Below are positions 43,632 to 52,733 of a stretch of 64,000 nt of DNA, in pieces. The stretch lies in assembly GCA_045644145.1 (NCBI GenBank), contig JAZRGK010000016.1, positions 45,930-109,929 of the forward strand, given 5' to 3'. The notes under the pieces were generated by a model. It searched no databases. It was not told the origin of the DNA and saw only the letters and a list, made by a program, of their open reading frames with translations. Position numbers and translations under genes: made by a program. The DNA is from Flemingiibacterium sp045644145. GTDB lineage: Bacteria > Bacillota > Clostridia > Oscillospirales > CAG-272. Each line of letters begins with the position of its first letter. Position 1 is the stretch's first letter.

Positions 43632-44681
43632 ATGAGTCTCTTTACAAACCGCACCCTACTAATCACCGGCGGAACGGGATCATTCGGAAACGCCGTATTA
43701 AATCGCTTCCTCGCCACTGATATCGGTGAGATCCGTATATTCTCCCGCGACGAAAAAAAGCAAGATGATATGCGCCACGAATTTCAAGCTAAAATGCCGA
43801 AAGTGGCGGAGAAAATCAAATTCTATATCGGTGACGTGCGCGATATCGCAAGCGTAAAAAACGCTATGCACGGCGTTGACTACATATTTCACGCTGCCGC
43901 ACTTAAGCAGGTGCCTTCCTGCGAATTCTTCCCTATGGAAGCTGTTAAAACTAACGTTATAGGCACCGAAAATGTGCTTACCGCAGCTATTGAAGCCGGC
44001 GTTAAGAATATTGTTTGCCTTTCCACAGATAAGGCAGCTTACCCGGTCAATGCAATGGGTACTTCCAAAGCTATGATGGAGAAAGTAATTGTTGCTAAGT
44101 CGCGTACCGTATCTCCGGAGAAAACTAAAATATGCTGTACTCGTTACGGTAATGTAATGTGCTCGCGCGGCTCGGTTATACCACTTTGGATCGAGCAGAT
44201 AAAATCCGGAAATCCTATCACTATCACAGACGGAACTATGACACGTTTCATAATGTCACTTGACGAAGCTGTTGATCTTGTGCTGTTTGCTTTCGAACAC
44301 GGTGAGAGCGGTGATATTCTCGTGCAAAAGGCACCGGCATGTACCATTCAGACACAGGCTGAGGCGGTGTGCGAGCTTTTCGGCGGCGACAAAAACGCTA
44401 TAAAGGTAATCGGTATCCGTCACGGCGAAAAAATGTATGAAACCCTTCTTACCAACGAGGAGTGTGCCAATGCTATTGATATGGGCGACTTCTACAGAGT
44501 CCCTTGTGATAACAGAGGGCTTAATTACGATAAGTATTTCAAGCAAGGCGATACAAAGCGTAACACATTAACTGAGTTCAATTCAAGCAATACCACACTT
44601 CTTAATGTAGAGGAAACTAAGGCTAAGATTGCTTCTCTCGCTTACATACAGGACGAGCTTGCAAAAATGGAGAAGCAGTAA
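43632..44681 (+). CDS. capE: UDP-GlcNAc 4,6-dehydratase/5-epimerase CapE
   Basis: A 349-residue extended SDR enzyme that dehydrates UDP-GlcNAc, the first step to UDP-N-acetyl-L-fucosamine. It has the NAD loop GGTGSFGNAV, FHAAALKQVPSCEF and STDKAAYPVNAMGTSKAMMEK. The catalytic Tyr of SDRs is replaced by Met there, as in CapE/FlaA1-like enzymes. It is followed by capF with a one-base TAATG overlap. G+C is visibly higher than in the preceding AT-rich genes. Confidence 0.92.
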   Translation: MSLFTNRTLLITGGTGSFGNAVLNRFLATDIGEIRIFSRDEKKQDDMRHEFQAKMPKVAEKIKFYIGDVRDIASVKNAMHGVDYIFHAAALKQVPSCEFFPMEAVKTNVIGTENVLTAAIEAGVKNIVCLSTDKAAYPVNAMGTSKAMMEKVIVAKSRTVSPEKTKICCTRYGNVMCSRGSVIPLWIEQIKSGNPITITDGTMTRFIMSLDEAVDLVLFAFEHGESGDILVQKAPACTIQTQAEAVCELFGGDKNAIKVIGIRHGEKMYETLLTNEECANAIDMGDFYRVPCDNRGLNYDKYFKQGDTKRNTLTEFNSSNTTLLNVEETKAKIASLAYIQDELAKMEKQ

Positions 44682-45880
44682 TGAACATACTTATTACCGG
44701 TGCGGCAGGGTTTGTTGGCAAAAATCTTACCGCTGTGCTTAAAAATATTTGTGACGGTAAAGATAAAACCCGACCGACGCTGTCCGTTGGCGAAATTTTT
44801 GAATATGATATCGACACTGATCCTGCGTTGTTGGCCGAATATTGCAAAAAAGCGGATTTCGTTTTCCACCTCGCAGGCGTCAACCGTCCTCAAAATCCCG
44901 AAGAATTTATGCAGGGCAATTTCGGTTTTACCTCAACTTTGCTTGACACTCTGAAAAAATTCGGTAACACTTGCCCGGTTATGATATCGTCATCTATCCA
45001 GGCGACTTGCATCGGACGTTATGACAGCGATTACGGAAGAAGCAAGAAAGCCGGTGAAGAGCTTGTCTTTGCATACAGTGAGGAAACCGGGGCAAAAGTC
45101 CTTGTTTATCGCTTCCCCAATCTTTTCGGCAAGTGGTGCAGACCGAATTATAATTCCGCAGTTGCTACTTTTTGCAATAATATCGCAAATGATCTGCCGA
45201 TTACTGTTAATGACCGCAATGCACAGCTTGAGCTGCTTTACATCGATGATCTTGTAACAGAAATGCTTGATGCGCTTGAGAGTAGGGAACACCACTGCAC
45301 ATTTGACGGTATCAATACTGTTCTCTGTGATGGCGGAAAATACTGCGCTGCGCCGATCACCCATAAGGTAACTCTCGGCGAGATCGTGGATCTTCTCGAC
45401 TGTTTCAAGGCGCAGGCAACCACTCTTGTTATGCCGGAAATCCCGTATAACTCTTTTGCAAAGAAACTGTACAGCACATATCTCAGCTATCTTCCTAAGG
45501 AAAAAGTATCATTTCCCTTAAAGATGAATGAGGATGCAAGAGGAAGCTTTACAGAGCTTTTGAAAACCGAAAAATGCGGACAGTTTTCGGTAAATATTTC
45601 AAAACCCGGTATCACGAAAGGTCAGCATTGGCATAACACCAAGTGGGAGTTCTTTATTGTGGTAAGCGGTAAGGGGCTTATCCAACAACAAAAGATCGGG
45701 TCGGATGAGGTGCTGAATTTCGAGGTCAGCGGCGACAAAATTGAGGCGGTACATATGCTTCCCGGCTATACGCACAATATTATCAATTTGTCTGAAACCG
45801 ATAACCTTGTAACAGTAATGTGGGCAAACGAACAGTTTGACCCAAATCATCCCGATACATTTTTTGAGGTAGTGGAATAA
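44681..45880 (+). CDS. capF: CapF: SDR reductase with cupin domain
   Basis: A 399-residue two-domain enzyme. The N-terminal SDR domain (ILITGAAGFVGKNL, FHLAGVNRPQNPEE, about 1-250) reduces the intermediate made by CapE. The C-terminal cupin (about 285-395, KGQHWHNTKWEFFIVVSG with metal-binding histidines) epimerises at C3. Product is UDP-2-acetamido-2,6-dideoxy-L-talose. It overlaps both capE and capG by one base (TAATG each). Confidence 0.93.
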   Translation: MNILITGAAGFVGKNLTAVLKNICDGKDKTRPTLSVGEIFEYDIDTDPALLAEYCKKADFVFHLAGVNRPQNPEEFMQGNFGFTSTLLDTLKKFGNTCPVMISSSIQATCIGRYDSDYGRSKKAGEELVFAYSEETGAKVLVYRFPNLFGKWCRPNYNSAVATFCNNIANDLPITVNDRNAQLELLYIDDLVTEMLDALESREHHCTFDGINTVLCDGGKYCAAPITHKVTLGEIVDLLDCFKAQATTLVMPEIPYNSFAKKLYSTYLSYLPKEKVSFPLKMNEDARGSFTELLKTEKCGQFSVNISKPGITKGQHWHNTKWEFFIVVSGKGLIQQQKIGSDEVLNFEVSGDKIEAVHMLPGYTHNIINLSETDNLVTVMWANEQFDPNHPDTFFEVVE

Positions 45881-47070
45881 TGGAAATGAACATTAAGCTT
45901 GATTACAGCGATATACAATTCAAAAATAACGGCAACCTGAAGCTGCTTATTATTGTGGGTACACGTCCCGAAATTATCCGTCTTGCAGCAGTCATCAACA
46001 AGTGCCGTTAGTATTTCGATACAATACTTGCTCATACCGGGCAAAATTATGATTATAACCTCAACGGTGTTTTTTTCAAGGACTTAAAGCTTGCCGATCC
46101 GGAAGTATATATGGATGCGGTAGGAGATGATCTCGGCTCAACAGTCGGAAATATCATTAATTGCTCCTACAAGCTTATGAATCAGATCAAGCCCGATGCG
46201 CTCCTTATTCTTGGTGATACAAACTCATGCCTTTCTGCAATTGCGGCAAAAAGACTGCATATACCGATCTTCCATATGGAAGCCGGCAACCGCTGTAAGG
46301 ATGAGTGCTTGCCCGAAGAAACCAACCGCCGTATTGTTGATATAATTTCGGATGTCAATCTTGCCTACAGCGAGCATGCGCGCCGTTATCTCCATGAATG
46401 TGGTCTTCCTAAGGAGCGCACATATGTGACCGGTTCCCCTATGGCAGAGGTTTTGCATCAGAATCTCGCAGAGATTGAGGCAAGTGATGTTCTTGATCGT
46501 CTTGGACTTGAACCGAAGAAATACATTCTGCTTTCGGCACACAGAGAAGAAAATATTGATACCGAGAAGAATTTTACCAGCCTTTTCACCGCAATTAACA
46601 AGCTTGCTGAAAAGTATGATATTCCGATTCTGTATTCCTGTCATCCGCGAAGCCGCAACCGCCTTGAAAAGAGCGGATTTGTGCTTGATAAGCGTGTGAT
46701 CCGTAATGAACCGCTTGGATTCCACGACTACAACAAGCTTCAGATGAACGCGTATGCTGTGGTTTCGGACAGCGGAACGCTTCCAGAAGAAAGCTCATTC
46801 TTTACAAGTGTGGGACACCCGTTCCCGGCGGTATGCATCAGAACATCTACGGAGCGGCCCGAAGCGTTGGACAAGGCGTGCTTTATACTGGCAGGCATCG
46901 ATAAGAACAGCTTGCTTCAGGCTGTGACTACCGCTGTGGATATGAATGGCAATGGAGATCACGGTATTCCTGTGCCGAATTACGTTGAGGAAAACGTTTC
47001 AACTAAGGTGGTCAAGATCATTCAGTCGTATACCGATGTGGTTGATAAGATGGTTTGGAGAAAGTACTGA
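45880..47070 (+). pseudogene. capG: CapG-type UDP-sugar 2-epimerase interrupted by one in-frame TAG
   Basis: The final step to UDP-N-acetyl-L-fucosamine. The frame begins at the ATG overlapping capF and shows LLIIVGTRPEIIRLAAV, HTGQNYDYNLNGVF, LILGDTNSCLS, EAGNRCKDECLPEETNR, LSAHREENID and SDSGTLPEES. One TAG at 46009-46011 sits between NKCR and YFDT, where homologues usually have Lys or Gln. Everything else is intact over 396 codons. No internal start with a ribosome binding site would rescue a working enzyme. Either the pathway is dead or the TAG is read through. Confidence 0.85.
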
Positions 47071-47146
47071 ATCAAGTTGGAGGCTGACCATTAGTCGACT
47101 TCTCACACCACCTTGCGTACCGTCCGGTACACGGCGGTTGAATCAT
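47071..47146 (-). mobile_element. Group II intron 3'-end remnant (domains V-VI)
   Basis: Read on the minus strand, the segment has the domain V hairpin: ACCGCC pairing with GGTGGT, a 2-base AA bulge, and GTGTACC pairing with GGTACGC around a GGAC loop. It continues with GTGTGAGA and a domain-VI-like stem containing CTAAT. These match the conserved 3' ends of Clostridial group II introns. Domains I-IV and the reverse transcriptase are missing. It abuts the stop of capG and a beheaded integrase gene, marking a deletion junction. Confidence 0.65.
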
Positions 47147-47148
47147 AA

Positions 47149-47835
47149 ATAGTACAGGGACTTGTACGCTTTGGATATGTCATAATAGAGTCGCAGATCG
47201 AAACGTTCATGAAAGCGGTGGAAGCCGACGAAATATGGCGCGACTTCTTCAAGACCGAGCTGATGACAGGCATGCGTCTCGGCGAGATCTGCGGACTGAA
47301 GTGGGAGGATTTCGATGAAGCAACAGAAAAGCTTCATGTGCGCAGACAGGTCCACTACGAGCACGGTCTGCCAATCGTCGGCGAAACAAAAACGAGCGAG
47401 GGCAACCGCTGTGTAAATATATCACGCGGACTTGTTGAATTACTCGCAAAGCGCAAGAAAAATGCGCCGACCGAGTGGATATTTCAAAATCCATTGAAGC
47501 CGGAGCTGCCAATGAATCCCAGAGCAGCGTACACGAGGCTGAAAAAGCTACTTGTCGAAGCAGAACTTCCCGAAATGACCTTCCACGAGCTTCGCCACAC
47601 CTTCGCAACCCACGCCGCGTCAAGCGGCATTGATCCGAGAACGCTTGCAAGCATTCTCGGTCACACCAAGGCAAGCTTCACGCTTGACACTTACACCCAT
47701 GTTACGACAGATATGCAAAATAACGCGACGGTGATAGTCGAGAATTACATCACAGATATATTCGGAAAAGAGTTAAAACCTTGGGGACGTTCGGGAGCGA
47801 CGCCGGTGGCGGATGAAGCGACCGATAAGGAGTGA
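47149..47835 (+). pseudogene. Tyrosine recombinase fragment (catalytic domain only)
   Basis: The frame opens right after the intron remnant and encodes the catalytic half of a phage/ICE-type integrase: TGMRLGEICGL with the first Arg, HELRHTFATHA, LGHTKA and the TYTHV tyrosine region. The arm-binding and core-binding domains are missing. Similar integrases are around 380 residues; here about 228 are left. It precedes a second, complete integrase gene by 70 bases. Confidence 0.85.
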
Positions 47836-47905
47836 CAGCAACAAGGAGAATTCCGAAGCGGAGCGAGGAAGGCGACTATGTTGCAACAGGTGGAGGGTGT
47901 GCCAA

Positions 47906-49327
47906 ATGAAAAGAAAACGTAAATCGGAAGAGGGGACGCTCCGTCTGAGAAAAGACGGTCGGTGGGAAGGGCGTGTGCTTATCGGTTACGATGAAAAAGG
48001 ATTGCCGATAACCAAAAACGTCACCGCAGGTACAAAGCAAAAGTGCGTGGAAAAGCTGGAAGCGCTTAAAGAAAAACTCGGAAAAGCGACCGGTAAAGCA
48101 TCGCCGAAAATGCCGTTCGGCGAATGGATAGACTTCTGGTATCAGAATTACTGCAAGCCCGGGCTCCGCTTCACCACACAGACGACCTATGAGGGGCGTA
48201 TATACAACCAGATCATCCCCAAGATCGGCGAAACACCGCTCGACGAGATCACACCCGGTACGCTTGAAAAATTCTACGCTCACCTCAAGGCGGACGGTAG
48301 GCTTACACGGCGCGAGTTATACGGCCCCGGTATTTCAAACGGTGTCATTCGCAGTATTCATTCTCATATCCGAGCTGCTCTTGAAAAGGCGGTCAGCGAA
48401 AAGCTGATACGCACAAATCCTGCCACGCTGTGCCGTCTGCCGCCGAAAAAGTCACCGGAGATACAAACGCTGTCTCCCGAGGAGATGCAAAGGCTTCTCA
48501 TCTAGGCAAAAGAGGAGGGATTCTACGAAATGTTCTTACTCGACCTTGCCACGGGACTTCGCCGCGGAGAGATTCTTGCACTGCAATGGGATGACATCAA
48601 CTTTAAAACGCGAATGATGACCGTGTCGAAGCAAGTAAAATATGTGCACGGCAAGCTGCATATCCTTTCGCCCAAGACCAAGGCAACGGATAGGACGATC
48701 AAGCTTCCCGAGCCGCTTATCAAAGTACTGAAGGAGTATCGGAAAACGGTAAATTCGAAGTGGCTGTTCCCGTCGCCCGTGAAAGGGGAGGATGTTCCGC
48801 GCGATCCCACTGAATGCCGCAAAAAGCTGTCAAAGATACTCGAGCGTGCCGGATGCAGGCACGTGTCGTTCCACGCTCTGCGGCATACGTTCGCTACACA
48901 GTCGCTCCGATATGGCATGGACGTAAAAACGCTGGCGGCGACTATCGATCATGCTTCGGTGGAGACCACGCTGAACGTCTACTCCCACGCCACAGAGGAG
49001 ATGCAGCGCGAAGCGGCAAATAAAATCGAGCAGACCATCGGTGCCGTGACGGGCGTACAAGCCACGTGCGCCAACAAAGGCGGCGGTGGAGCAAATACGC
49101 AATCGAACACTCCGCAGGCTGAATTCAAGCCGTACACGGGCAAGAAACGCAAGCCCGGCACCGGTTATGTAAAGCAACTCTCCGAGAACTGCTGGCAAGG
49201 TCGGTATACGCCCACGGTAAACGGTGAGCGCATGCCGCACAACATATATGGAGCGACGGAAGCGGAATGCGAGGCGAAGCTTGCGGAGATGATACGGGAG
49301 GTTAAGGGGAAGTTGGGGAGGAAGTGA
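47906..49327 (+). pseudogene. Tyrosine recombinase (integrase) interrupted by one in-frame TAG
   Basis: About 473 codons from ATG 47906 (GGAGG upstream). The parts are an N-terminal AP2-like arm-binding domain (GTLRLRKDGRWEGRVLIG), a core-binding SAM-like domain (PFGEWIDFWYQNYCKP), and a catalytic domain with TGLRRGEILALQW, HALRHTFATQ, DHASVETT and NVYSHAT. A single TAG at 48503-48505 stands between RLLI and AKEEG, where homologues have Gln. After the catalytic domain comes an extra 80 residues whose end (GYVKQLSENCWQGRYTPTVN) looks like a second AP2-type domain. Confidence 0.88.
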
Positions 49328-49330
49328 GAA

Positions 49331-49360
49331 GGAGTGACCATTTCGGTCACTCCAAACTTT
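49331..49360. terminator. Bidirectional terminator after the integrase
   Basis: GGAGTGACC (49331-49339) pairs with GGTCACTCC (49345-49353), followed by a T-rich tract. It lies between convergent genes. Confidence 0.75.
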
Positions 49361-49364
49361 TTAA

Positions 49365-50894
49365 TCATATTTCAGCGTATATAATTTCACCGTTGTTATC
49401 ACGAAGGACAGCCTGAGCTTTTTTGTTGTCCGCATTCAGTTCAAGAAGACGCTTCTTAATAATTTCCGGCAGTTCTATGAACCCACAGCCAAACTCCACA
49501 CAAGCGACCCGATAAACCTGCGTATTTCCTTCTCTTTGCATACGGTCAAATTTCTCCTCAATATCACCTTCATCGTCAAAAATCATGTATGCACCGACAT
49601 CCCTGACAAGCAATGCGCAAACCCATTTTTTGTCTTTTACATAGTCGTTAGTACTGTTTCTGTAACTATCCATTAAAAACATAAAATTGTCAATATTCTC
49701 AATGCTCGATACAGCTTTTGCTCTTTCACACAAAGCTATATATCTTGGATCATCCTTTACCTTTCCAAAACCGTACCAGCTTGCATTTTTGAGCACGTCG
49801 TTGTATGTGTGTTCAGAAAACGCCATAACTCCGGTTAAGCCTTCCATATCACCATATTTGGATTCCTTATTAACGTAACTAATCGGTGTTTGATATATAA
49901 GATTCATCATCATGGATTTTGCAATCATGCCGCTGAATTCGGTTATCCCGTAGAAAACTTCTTTTTTTGCTATAGCGGATAATTTATCAAATTTGGGCGA
50001 ACCGTATGTTAAAACTGTGCCATCTTCAATCGCAAAAAAGTTTTCAAAGAGCGTGATGGCTTCATCAAGTATGATAAAACCCTCGTCGATTTTTGACAGC
50101 GTAAAGCAGTTGTTGGCAAGGCGCAGCATAACCAAAAGTCTTATACTAATCCACATATCGGGGTTTGTACGTACCCTGTTACCGGAGAAATTTTCTATGA
50201 GTTCAAGCACAAGACGGCAGTTTTCATACGATGCCGAAGTATCACCGTTTATATGCTCTGTAAGACGGTACAGGCTGTGCTCAAGCTCTTCAAAAAATAT
50301 TTTTTGACGGACACTTTTTAATTTCTCATATTCTTTTCGTGAAGCGTAACGGTTATCAAGCAGTTGAATTTTTCGCATATCATAGCGCGAAGCGTACTTC
50401 TCGATAAAAGCATTTGCTTTATCCTCATCCGGCTCGCTTCGAAGGTAAGAGAATATCATATTTTCACGCCATAGATTATCACTGCAGTTTTTCAGCGCAT
50501 CATCTACAATATCGCGCATTTCATCAAGACATTCGGGGATAAAAGTCATTTCATAGACCATACTGTTGACCACACCCCATTCTTCTGGAAATTCAGCGTG
50601 CTGTTTACGAAGAAGTGAAAGGCGTTCCTTGCGATCTGTGATTTTGCGAAGTTCAGTATCGTACTCGCCCATACGGCGTTCTCTTGCCTCGCTTGACACA
50701 CCGAGAAGCTTGTCAACGGTAACGCCGAAAAAGCCTGCAATTACCGGAAGCATTTCTATGTCGGGATATGCCATTCCGGTTTCATAGCGGCTGATTGCCT
50801 GCACCGAAAGCGAGAGCTTCTCTGCAAGCTCATCCTGCGTCATATCCTTTTGATGACGAATCATTTTTAAGTTTTTTCCAAATTCAAGATTCAT
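49365..50894 (-). CDS. XRE-family transcriptional regulator with helical-repeat C-terminal region
   Basis: A 509-residue protein. An N-terminal Cro/CI HTH (about 8-62, MTQDELAEKLSLSVQAISRYETG) is followed by about 300 residues of helices resembling TPR repeats and a final segment with YRVACVEFGCGFIELPEIIKKRL. Similar large HTH-TPR proteins in Firmicutes sense peptides or stress; no ligand can be assigned. Own promoter, AAAGGAG ribosome binding site. It faces the integrase and may be island cargo. Confidence 0.82.
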   Translation of the reverse strand: MNLEFGKNLKMIRHQKDMTQDELAEKLSLSVQAISRYETGMAYPDIEMLPVIAGFFGVTVDKLLGVSSEARERRMGEYDTELRKITDRKERLSLLRKQHAEFPEEWGVVNSMVYEMTFIPECLDEMRDIVDDALKNCSDNLWRENMIFSYLRSEPDEDKANAFIEKYASRYDMRKIQLLDNRYASRKEYEKLKSVRQKIFFEELEHSLYRLTEHINGDTSASYENCRLVLELIENFSGNRVRTNPDMWISIRLLVMLRLANNCFTLSKIDEGFIILDEAITLFENFFAIEDGTVLTYGSPKFDKLSAIAKKEVFYGITEFSGMIAKSMMMNLIYQTPISYVNKESKYGDMEGLTGVMAFSEHTYNDVLKNASWYGFGKVKDDPRYIALCERAKAVSSIENIDNFMFLMDSYRNSTNDYVKDKKWVCALLVRDVGAYMIFDDEGDIEEKFDRMQREGNTQVYRVACVEFGCGFIELPEIIKKRLLELNADNKKAQAVLRDNNGEIIYAEI

Positions 50895-50948
50895 AATAAA
50901 ATCTCCTTTGCGTTAATTTGGATAATTCGGTACCGGTTATCTGACTAT

Positions 50949-50977
50949 AGTATACCATATGCGCCGGTTTTTGTAAA
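50949..50977 (-). promoter_or_regulatory. Promoter of the XRE regulator gene
   Basis: On the minus strand, TTTACA, a 17-base spacer, then TATACT, about 55 bases before the start codon. Confidence 0.55.
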
Positions 50978-51189
50978 CATCTTTGAAAGAGAGATTTATT
51001 CTCGCTCGACGAGAATGTGCTCGCAGACATATTAATATCATATTTGCGCTGCAGTAGACAAAGAAAAGGCAGTTGTCGGCAGTGCGGCACATAATCTTGC
51101 CGTTATCGGCAAGATTTCGGCGATATTTTAGGTAAAAATTCTCGTATATTTTGCCGATAGCGTGTCAGTCTAATATTTACGAAAAGTTG

Positions 51190-51218
51190 TTGAAGTGCTC
51201 GCCGAAACGTGATATAAT
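51190..51218 (+). promoter_or_regulatory. Promoter of the rhodanese lipoprotein gene
   Basis: TTGAAG, a 17-base spacer, then a perfect TATAAT, 33 bases before the start codon. Confidence 0.6.
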
Positions 51219-51251
51219 TATAATAACATATTTCACCACGGAGAAAAGTTT

Positions 51252-51635
51252 ATGACCAAACGAACAATCATAATCTCTGCCGCAGTCGTGCTTGCACTTT
51301 TGTTGAGCGCGTGCGGAAATATTACAGAAAAGGATAACGGTGCAGTCAGCACCGATGCGAACGATATAATGAATAACGAACAAACCGCCACCTACCGCCA
51401 GATCAGCATGGACGAAGCCGCTCTCATGATGGCACAGGAGAGCAATTACATCATCCTCGACGTGCGCCGCGCAGACGAATTTGCAGCCGGACATATTCCA
51501 AATGCCATCAACGTGGCAAACGAGGACATCGGCACAGACGAGATTGCGGAGCTGCCCGACAAGGAGCAGCTTATCATGGTATACTGCCGAAGCGGTCGCC
51601 GCAGTAACCAAAGAAAAGGGATGAAAATATGCTGA
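51252..51635 (+). CDS. Rhodanese-like lipoprotein, C-terminally truncated
   Basis: A 127-residue exported lipoprotein (lipobox LLSAC near residue 20) with a rhodanese domain: YIILDVRRADEFAAGHIPNAINV and the active-site loop MVYCRSGRRS. Rhodanese domains normally continue about 25 residues past this loop (AAxxLxxxGYxNVYxxxGG). Here that part is replaced by NQRKGMKIC and the stop lies inside the start region of the dehydrogenase gene. A deletion joining the two genes explains this. Function is doubtful. Confidence 0.82.
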   Translation: MTKRTIIISAAVVLALLLSACGNITEKDNGAVSTDANDIMNNEQTATYRQISMDEAALMMAQESNYIILDVRRADEFAAGHIPNAINVANEDIGTDEIAELPDKEQLIMVYCRSGRRSNQRKGMKIC

Positions 51636-52663
51636 CTTACACCTGTATATCAAAAGGAAAATTCGGCTTGGTTGAGAAACCGAGGCCAACCATACAACAC
51701 GAGCGGGATGCTATCGTCAAGGTGACCTTGGCAAGCATTTGTTCGAGCGATCTGCACATCAAACACGGCAGTGTGCCGAGAGCGGTAGAAGGAATCACGG
51801 TCGGTCACGAGATGGTCGGAATAGTGGAAGAAGTTGGCTCTGCGATCACGCACGTGAAGCCCGGCGACAGAGTTACGGTCAACGTGGAAACATTTTGTGG
51901 CGAGTGCTTCTTCTGCAAGAAGGGCTTTGTCAACAACTGTACCGACAAGAACGGTGGCTGGGCACTTGGTTGCCGCATCGATGGAGGTCAGGCAGAGTAT
52001 GTTCGCGTGCCGTTTGCGGATCAGGGACTGAACAAAATTCCCGATACTGTCACCGACAGACAAGCCCTGCTTGAGGGCGACGTTCTAGCCACAAGCTATT
52101 AGGCGACGAAGATCTCCGAGATCACCGAGGACGATACCGTTCTATTCATTGGTGCAGGTCCCACGGGAATTTGTACGCTTCTTTGTGTGATGCTGAAAAA
52201 TCCAAAGCGCATTATCGTGTGCGAGAAGGATGAGAACCGTATCAAGTTTGTGAGTGAGCACTATCCCGATGTGCTGACGGTTACGCCCGAACAATGCCTT
52301 GATTTTGTTTGTAAAAACAGCGATCACGGCGGCGCGGATGTGGTACTTGAGGTCGCAGGAGCGGAGAACACATTTGAACTTGCATGGCAGTGCGCTCGCC
52401 CTAATGCCATTGTCACGGCGGTGGCACTTTACGACAAGGCGCAGACGCTGCCTCTGCCTAATATGTACGGCAAGAATTTGACCTTCAAGACCGGCGGCGT
52501 TGACGGATGCGATTGTGAGGAAACGCTGAAGCTCATTGCCGAGGGCAACCTCGATACCGAGCCGCTGATCACGCATACGTATTCGCTTGCGAAAATCGAT
52601 GAGGCGTATGAGCTGTTTGAAAACAAACTCGACGGTGTTATTAAAGTCGGTATTCAAATATAA
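51629..52663 (+). pseudogene. Zinc-dependent alcohol dehydrogenase interrupted by one in-frame TAG
   Basis: A 344-codon medium-chain dehydrogenase frame. The zinc residues (CSSDLH, GHEMVG), the structural-zinc region CGECFFCKKGFVNNC and the NAD loop FIGAGPTGICTL are all present, with an HTYSLAKIDEAYELFE C-terminus. TAG at 52100-52102 lies in TSY*ATKIS, where relatives I recall have Trp or another residue. It starts 8 bases after AAGGG inside the truncated rhodanese gene. With the TAG as stop only a 157-residue half enzyme is made. Confidence 0.87.
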
Positions 52664-52733
52664 AACCTAAGTAATATAACGAATTGGCCTTACAAAAATT
52701 ATTATTAAATTATTCGATATAGGAGAAAACAAT

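Larger units (their letters stand above)
50895..51251. other. Divergent intergenic region with palindromes
   Basis: This 357-base gap contains the two divergent promoters listed separately and two palindromes. ATTCTCG/CGAGAAT has 7-bp arms (50998-51016) and ATCTTGCCG/CGGCAAGAT has 9-bp arms (51095-51116). Several scattered TTGCCGATA/TCGGCAA-like words occur between 51070 and 51170. No ORF or RNA gene was seen. Confidence 0.6.
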
